A stretch of DNA of 58,000 nt from Adiantum capillus-veneris (Eukaryota; Streptophyta; Polypodiopsida; Polypodiales; Pteridaceae): contig CM043952.1 in the NCBI GenBank assembly GCA_014529385.2, forward strand, positions 71,766,799-71,824,798. Direction: 5' to 3'. Position numbers and translations under genes: made by a program. The notes beneath the pieces were generated by a model. The model was not told where the DNA came from. It saw only the letters and a program-made list of their open reading frames with translations, and searched no databases. Of this stretch, positions 53,103 to 58,000 are shown piece after piece. Position 1 is the stretch's first letter, and every line of letters begins with the position of its first letter.

Positions 53103-55959
53103 ATGTCTCTTCGTGACATAACCAATGAATCACCTGTGCCGTCATTTACTAGGTCAACTAATGTCAGTTTGCGTCTACCGATCCAATTTGCTCCCACACA
53201 AAAAAATGATGAGAAAGCATCTCAACTGACATCCGTACGACGGTTTCGAGGAGAAACCAATGTTGACTTGTGGCTTGATGGAGGGTTGTATCCAAAAGAT
53301 CTGCTCGTGGGCTGTCGTCCGACATTCTGTACACTCCCAAGCTTAATCAAATATGTGGGAGAAGAAGAACGTGGTCTTCTTGGGTATTGTAAGAGATTGG
53401 ATGCCAATCACGCAGGTGCGTTGGCATATTTCCGACAACAATGTCAAGTGTTACACATTCATTCCACAAATCTCCAACAACAACTATATTCCATAGAGAA
53501 ACAACTCAAAGTTCTTAAAGAGGAGATGAAAGATAAAGAAACAGAGGTAACTAAGCTAAAGATTGCAATGATGCACCTAAAAGCCACTCCATTTGGTATG
53601 TGTGAGTGTAAGAGGGAGTTCTCTTCTATTGAAAACTTAGCCTCTAATGGAGGGGCACGTAAGAAGCGGATCACGGCAACCAGGCCGTATTTTTATTAAT
53701 TCACAGTGTTCATAACTCTCAAATAATTTCCATCAATTTGTAACTCGTTTCACCTTTTGAAATAGGAAATATATACAAGATATATGTGGAATTTTTAGAC
53801 AAGAGGACCGTTGCAATCTTCTCCTAGGATGCATCTCAAAGGAAGATATAATTTACATCATAGGTTGTGAAAAGGCCTAACACATGAAAGATGCCATCAC
53901 AAAGGAGATCCTAAAAAAGATCTCTAACCTTGTGTCTGAGGATGATGTCCAGAGAGCTTGTGATGAGGTTGGGATTAGCACGAATGCATACCATGCACTT
54001 CATGGATTAATGGAAGATGTATTACGAGAGCAAGGCATCACCGAGAATTTATTTCCTATTCCACATAGGGTCCGACTTGCAAAAAAAGCAAACAATGATC
54101 TCGTTCGGGAATCCCTTGGCGAATACAAACACATTGAAGGATCCATGATGTACTCTTCCACGAGTGCCAAGTCACGTGGTAATATAAAGGGAGGCAATAC
54201 TATTCCTAATGGGGCAATGTCTTTTGATTATCATCAAGTCAACAATATTTTTGTTGACTTGAAACGACTACAACGAGCTATGGTTAAATTTTATGCTTTG
54301 TCTCCACAAGGTAATACAAATTGTAATGTCATTTTTTATTTGTATTGAATATCATTTAGTATAACAATTCAATTCCTGTGTTGTTTCAGTACTTGGAGAG
54401 AAGATCATATTTATTCTTAAGCTAGATGAATGTCAAATTCTCAAAGGACGGAGATTGGAACGAATGAGTGTGACACTCATGAATGAGGCAATGTTTTTTG
54501 CAAAAGTCGATGCTATCGGTGATCATTCTCAGAAACCATCATTTAGTGTACAATCGGAAAAATAAATATGATGATTAGGAGCTTTTGAAGTTCCGAAAGA
54601 GACTCATCAGGTGTTGGCATGGGTCTTCTCTATGATCCCGTGGATCACAGAGGTTATTAAGGCACAACTAGAGGGAGAAAAGCTAGAAGTAGATGGATTA
54701 GGTACATTTGATGTTGAGTGGCACTTAGGAAGTGATCTAAAAACAATCAAATGTATACTTGGGTGTAAACAAGGTTCTTCATCACTTCTTCCTTGTCCAT
54801 ATTGTGTACGAGGATACAAAGAGAGTACTCGTGGCTCCACGTCTTCAAAGAAAAGTGTCAAGGGAAGTCAGGTACCAGGGTCAATGGATGATGATGCAAG
54901 GGATTGGGTGTGCTCGGTGTTGAAGTGTCCTATCATGGAGGTCCCCAATCGGTCGACAAAAGATAAAACATGGCATCCCATTATCAATTTTCCAATTACA
55001 AATGTACACTTTTGCACTTTGCATGCCTTTATGCGTATATTTGATCGCTTGTTAAAGCTTCACATAGAGTACGCTTTCACGATGAAACCACTTTCCAGAT
55101 CCGTGGAAGCCATTGGAATAGTTGAAGCAATTCTAAATTCGATTGGATGTCATGGTGGCAATGTTTCTATCATTGGTGAGGTGGAAAATATGCATGAAGT
55201 GCCACAAAAAGTATCTATGAATGGTCTAAAAGCACGTAGGTTTTTCAAGAAACCAGATATGCAAAAGGAGAGGGTGAGGAGGATGCTCCATGGGAGCTAT
55301 GGAAAGCGCTTTGCAAGTGTACGACCGATCAAGATTCAAATCCCATGCTTGTAAATCTGCATAGGCAAGTGTGGCACCACTTGGAGTTAGTGCTTCAAAT
55401 CATGTGGAAACCCCAAACCACGAGCGAGCAACAAAATTTGTTCAAAGATCACATTTCCAATTTCACTAAAGCATTTGTGCAAGCGTGGGGAGAGAGCAAT
55501 ATCACACACTACATGGTAAGTTACTTTGTTCAGTTCAAATTTTGATGCTATACATAAACATTCATTTGATCTAAGCATTTTTTCTTGATGCAACATATTT
55601 TGTATGTGCATGGAGCATTCTTTATGTCAAAATATGGCTCATTAGACATGTGGAGCACTCAAGGAATGGAAAAATCACATTATCGAGCCAAAGGTGTATA
55701 CTTTAAAAATACATGTCACGGTGGTGGAACTACGAGATCCAACTACATGAAGGAGATGTTTGATTGGTTCTTTCGTTGTTCTTTGGGGATATGTCATGCC
55801 ATAGAGCGAGCGCGAAAGTCAAGTCTTGCCAAGGAGGTTAGGAAACAATCTCGACTTACTGCTAAAGAGAAATGGAGAAACTCCACCGGACCCCTAAATC
55901 ATGCTAGGTGGCGTGAAAATCGCCATAGAGTGGGCAAACGTTGGTTACCCAACACGTGA
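53103..55959 (+). pseudogene. Element B ORF4: probable transposase, homologue of element A ORF4
   Basis: Starts MSLRDITNESPVPSF. Blocks in order and their element A partners: VDLWLDGGLYPKD (IDIWTDGSLYPPD), PTFCTLPSLIKYVGEEERGLLG (FHTPHDLMRFVGDGVDGLLG), a coiled coil (LKEEMKDKETEVTKLK), QRACDEVGISTNAYHAL, IPHRV, LGEYKHIEG, FVDLKRLQRAMVKFY, an intron (54310-54390), IFILKLDECQILKGRRLERM, VDGLGTFDVEWHLGSDLKTI, LPCPYCV, TLHAFMRIFDRLLKLHIEYA, VSMNGLKARRF, intron near 55515-55580, MWSTQGMEKSHYRAKGVYF, ending RHRVGKRWLPNT. Three stops within four codons (54563 TAA, 54569 TGA, 54572 TGA) sit where element A has REIWWIG, so this copy is broken; the two TGA replace Trp codons. Confidence 0.65.
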
Positions 55960-56424
55960 AACAAATGATGCTATGCAATGTAATGTTTATGTTTGTAGAT
56001 GTCTTTGTTGAGTTGCATATAATACTTCTCCATTTATCCATTTTTTGTTTCTTATATTTTGATGATATTAAGAGTTTTTTTAAGTGGCCTGGTCAAGTGT
56101 GAAGACCTATTTTTTTTTAAATAGGGGGCTTTTAGAGAAGAGGGGGTCTCATTTTCAATCTTGCCCCTTCTTACACAATGGAATGCACAAAGCAAAGAGC
56201 AAGAAAAGATCAACCTTTTTTTGCTCACCCTCACTCATCCGTCCAAGGTGCTCAAAAACCACCTTGGATACACGAACAAGAGCTCCTAGAAGAGATGGAG
56301 ATCGAGGGAATGGTCAAGTGAAGAGCAACAAGATGAACAACCTTCACGCAAGAAGAAACGGGTATTGACATCAGACACAAAAACCAAGACGGACAACGAA
56401 GCACAAAGCCCACCATGGAGCTGA
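55960..56424 (+). other. Spacer between ORF4 and the H3-like ORF of element B
   Basis: No supported gene. It must contain the promoter of the H3-like ORF. CACCATGG at 56411-56418 is a good translation-start context, but its frame stops after about 31 codons. Confidence 0.4.
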
Positions 56425-56466
56425 CAGGACATCCCAAGCAATCATCGAGTCCCGGCTCGGAAGACA

Positions 56467-57021
56467 TTGCCACGTGGGTTTGGCGCTCTGTCGTCAGATC
56501 AGCCTAGAGGTAATCATGGGTTACTAAATGAAGAGGATTTTGAGGATGTAGAAGACGAGCCAGTTGGAGCGCAGGTTGGAGTTGAAGAGCTAGTCGGAGC
56601 ACATGGTGGCCTCGAAGATGCGCAAGCTCCTCCTTGCAAGCCCTCTTGTAGAAAGAAAAAGTTTTTCAAGGTTCGCCCTCGCAAGGCCCATGTCCTAGAC
56701 CCTACCATCCCTCAACAACGGGCTCCTGCTGTGAAGCGACGCATTCCAAAGGCCTTGCAAGAGATTCGTCAGTATCAAAAACCTTCAGACCTTCTCATCC
56801 GCAAGGCACTATTCGCACGTTTGGTGAAACAAATCATGCAAAGCTATCGAATGGCGTTTCGAGTTCAAGGTATCTCCGTAGAAGCTCTACAAGAAGCGGC
56901 AGAATATCATCTAATTTATCTTTTTGAAGACACTAACTTGTGTGCTATTCATGCAAAACGGGTGACAATAATGCCCAAGGATATAGCTCTTGCGCGTCGA
57001 ATCAGAGGAGAGAGAGATTGA
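56467..57021 (+). CDS. Element B histone H3-like protein with long acidic N-terminal region
   Basis: The frame is open from 56425 (after TGA at 56422-56424) to TGA at 57021. The last 90 residues are an unmistakable H3 fold: [89 protein letters not shown]. Loop 1 has canonical H3 length and the alpha 2 start has no Trp, so it is H3-type and not CenH3-type. The N-terminal part is not H3: an acidic block ([16 protein letters not shown]), a Cys/Lys block ([17 protein letters not shown]), no ARTKQT, K4 or K9. No ATG is in frame at the start, so the first exon may lie upstream or translation may not occur. The fold has no stop or frame change, in contrast to the neighbouring ORF4. Confidence 0.8.
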   Translation: MPRGFGALSSDQPRGNHGLLNEEDFEDVEDEPVGAQVGVEELVGAHGGLEDAQAPPCKPSCRKKKFFKVRPRKAHVLDPTIPQQRAPAVKRRIPKALQEIRQYQKPSDLLIRKALFARLVKQIMQSYRMAFRVQGISVEALQEAAEYHLIYLFEDTNLCAIHAKRVTIMPKDIALARRIRGERD

Positions 57022-57115
57022 ATTTGACTTTTATGCAATTTTGGCAATGTAAAGATATCTTTCTCAAATATAACGAGTCGTGTACATTTGTGTTTTAAGT
57101 GATATGAGTAAAACT

Positions 57116-57118
<3 letters not shown>
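57022..57118. other. 3' flank of the H3-like ORF
   Basis: AT-rich, with ATATAACGAG; possible 3' untranslated region. No recognisable terminal repeat. Confidence 0.3.

Positions 57119-57161
<43 letters not shown>
57119..57161. repeat. (GA)n microsatellite
   Basis: About twenty GA units without interruption from 57120 to 57160. Confidence 0.95.
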
Positions 57162-57162
<1 letters not shown>

Positions 57163-57211
57163 TCGATAGAAGAGCTGTCAACCAAGTGTGGTTGATTGAA
57201 TAACCAAAAAA

Positions 57212-57408
57212 GCATAATATCATTGTATTCTTGTAACTAACCAAGAGAAGGTTAAAAAAAGTTGTCTGGGGGCCTGCCCCGCAGAGGCGCGCGAGAAGGC
57301 AAAAGTAACTGTTACTTTTGCCTTCTCGCGCGCCTCTGCGGGGCAGGCCCCCAGACAACTTTTTTTAACCTTCTCTAGGCTAGGTTTACAAGAATACAAT
57401 GATATTAT
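57212..57408. repeat. Large palindrome with 66 bp perfect arms
   Basis: 57244-57309 and 57311-57376 are perfect inverse complements around a single T at 57310. The arms continue imperfectly to about 57212 (CATAATATCATTGTATTCTT) and 57408. The core is strikingly GC-rich (GGGGGCCTGCCCCGCAGAGG and GCGCGCGAGAAGGC) in AT-rich DNA. It could be a foldback transposon/MITE or a sequencing or assembly hairpin. Confidence 0.95.
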
Positions 57409-57522
57409 GAACTAGCGATGATGATGTGAAAGTGAATTGTGTATCTATGTACAAATATACAAGTGACTAAGAGATCAAAGTGTGCAAGTGTGGAGTTTGC
57501 ATACTGCATGGTACTTATATGA
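57409..57522. other. 3' side of the copia fragment, no gene
   Basis: Short AT-rich stretch downstream (minus strand) of the RNase H stop; no LTR start recognised. Confidence 0.3.
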
Positions 57523-58000
57523 TTACAATGTCATATGTTCAAAGTTATCATAATAGCAGAGAAGATAGTCTAGAAAGAGTGAGACTGTAGCAGCTCCAAG
57601 CTTTGAGAGCAAGAGGATGAAGCGTGACTCGTTAAGGCGTTTGGTAAGAAGGTCTACAATCATCTGGTCACTTGGACAATGTTCAACCATTATGTTGCCT
57701 TTGCGTACTTCATACGGGACATAATCATAATGCACAACAATGTGCTTTGACTTATTATATTGAACATAGTCTTTTGCAAGACTAATAGCACTCTGGCTGT
57801 CACACCGCAAGGGTGTGCTAGAAAGAGGAGAATGACCAATATCAACCACTATTTGTCAAAGCCTGATAAGCTCATGAGCTACAAGTGATGCCACAATATA
57901 TTTAGAATCAATCGTAGAAACTACAACACGGTGTTGTTTCTTGGTGGTCCAAAAAACAAGACAACCATTTATAAAGAAGCAGTTTCCACTAGTACATCGC
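57523..58000 (-). pseudogene. Ty1/copia RNase H fragment (runs off the window)
   Basis: Minus-strand reading from the window edge: SGNCFFINGCLVFWTTKKQH, VVVSTIDSKYIVASLVAHEL, one TGA near 57855, then STPLRCDSQSAISLAKDYVQ, KSKHIVVHYDYVPYEVRKGN and VDLLTKRLNESRF. These are the conserved copia RNase H blocks (SKYIA, CDNQSAI, RTKHIDI, DXXTK). It is the 3' end of a pol whose upstream part would lie beyond 58000. Confidence 0.9.

Larger units (their letters stand above)
52148..57100 (+). mobile_element. Element B: second member of the element A family (ORF4 homologue plus H3-like gene)
   Basis: Retroelement 4 homology ends where CATTAGGAAAAAATTGG begins at 52148; element A's terminal repeat begins CATTAGGGCCAAAAAC, so this is a possible left end. 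Inside are an ORF4 homologue (53103-55959) and an H3-like ORF (56467-57021), both on the plus strand, the same relative order and orientation as ORF4 and ORF2 in element A. The right end is not found; the boundary given is approximate. ORF1 and ORF3 homologues are absent. Confidence 0.5.

Noticed and set aside
56414-56510. ATG at 56414 in good context (CACCATGG) as start of the H3-like gene
   Set aside because: Its frame stops after about 31 codons and is not the histone frame; a splice to the histone frame cannot be shown.
56467-57021. Calling the element B histone a CenH3
   Set aside because: Loop 1 has canonical H3 length, the alpha 2 Trp is missing, and [15 protein letters not shown] is H3-type; only the tail is divergent.

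Overview
This window looks like transposon-dense nuclear DNA from a land plant with a large genome. Evidence: nested Ty3/gypsy elements, some with plant-type initiator-Met primer binding sites (TGGTATCAGAGC-like), CACTA termini, hAT and Ty1/copia remnants, and no compact host gene. A piggyBac element and an unusual Ty3 lineage (RT motif FIDD, protease motif DHG, long 2 kb LTRs) make me lean to a non-seed plant such as a fern or lycophyte; that is inference, and the species is not identifiable from sequence alone. I see no tRNA, rRNA, CRISPR or ordinary host housekeeping gene.

Layout. 1-3013: two CACTA-type termini (ends near 587 and 3013) around a decayed plant Transposase_24-like ORF. 3241-18738: a decayed chromodomain Ty3 element (retroelement 1), split inside its reverse transcriptase by a complete 10 kb Ty3 element (retroelement 2, 4564-14583, LTRs of 2009 and 2011 bp). 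18739-26917: an 8.2 kb DNA element (element A) bounded by 29 bp inverted repeats with one mismatch. 26918-36643: LTR pieces in both orientations, a hAT remnant and a minus-strand Ty3 RT fragment. 36644-48430: a Ty3 chromovirus (retroelement 3) with 5 bp target duplication GCTTT, carrying a nested piggyBac (38027-41504, TTAA) and a nested non-coding mini-LTR element (41928-44445, GTAAC). 49756-52147: a gag-protease fragment of the same family as retroelement 2 (retroelement 4). 52148-about 57100: a second, diverged member of the element A family (element B). 57212-57408: a large palindrome. 57523-58000: a Ty1/copia RNase H fragment.

The most interesting system is the element A/B family. Element A has four genes arranged as two convergent pairs. 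ORF4 (minus) is a probable transposase of a family I cannot name. ORF3 (plus) is unknown. ORF2 (minus) starts with the exact histone H3 N-terminus MARTKQT, continues into an H3 histone fold with CenH3/CENP-A-like features (longer loop 1 and a Trp in the W-x-x-x-A-L position), then a Ulp1/C48-like protease region and a Lys/Ser-Pro-rich tail. ORF1 (plus) is a possible BAH-like protein. A 99 bp tandem array of palindromes begins 25 bp upstream of the H3-like ATG, between ORF2 and ORF3. Element B carries an ORF4 homologue and, about 500 bp downstream on the same strand, an H3-like ORF with a clear histone fold. Recurrence of an H3-type gene beside the same transposase-like gene in two diverged copies suggests that the histone is real cargo of this transposon family. 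All copies here are decayed to some degree, mostly by C-to-T type nonsense changes, so the window records the architecture and not necessarily an active element.
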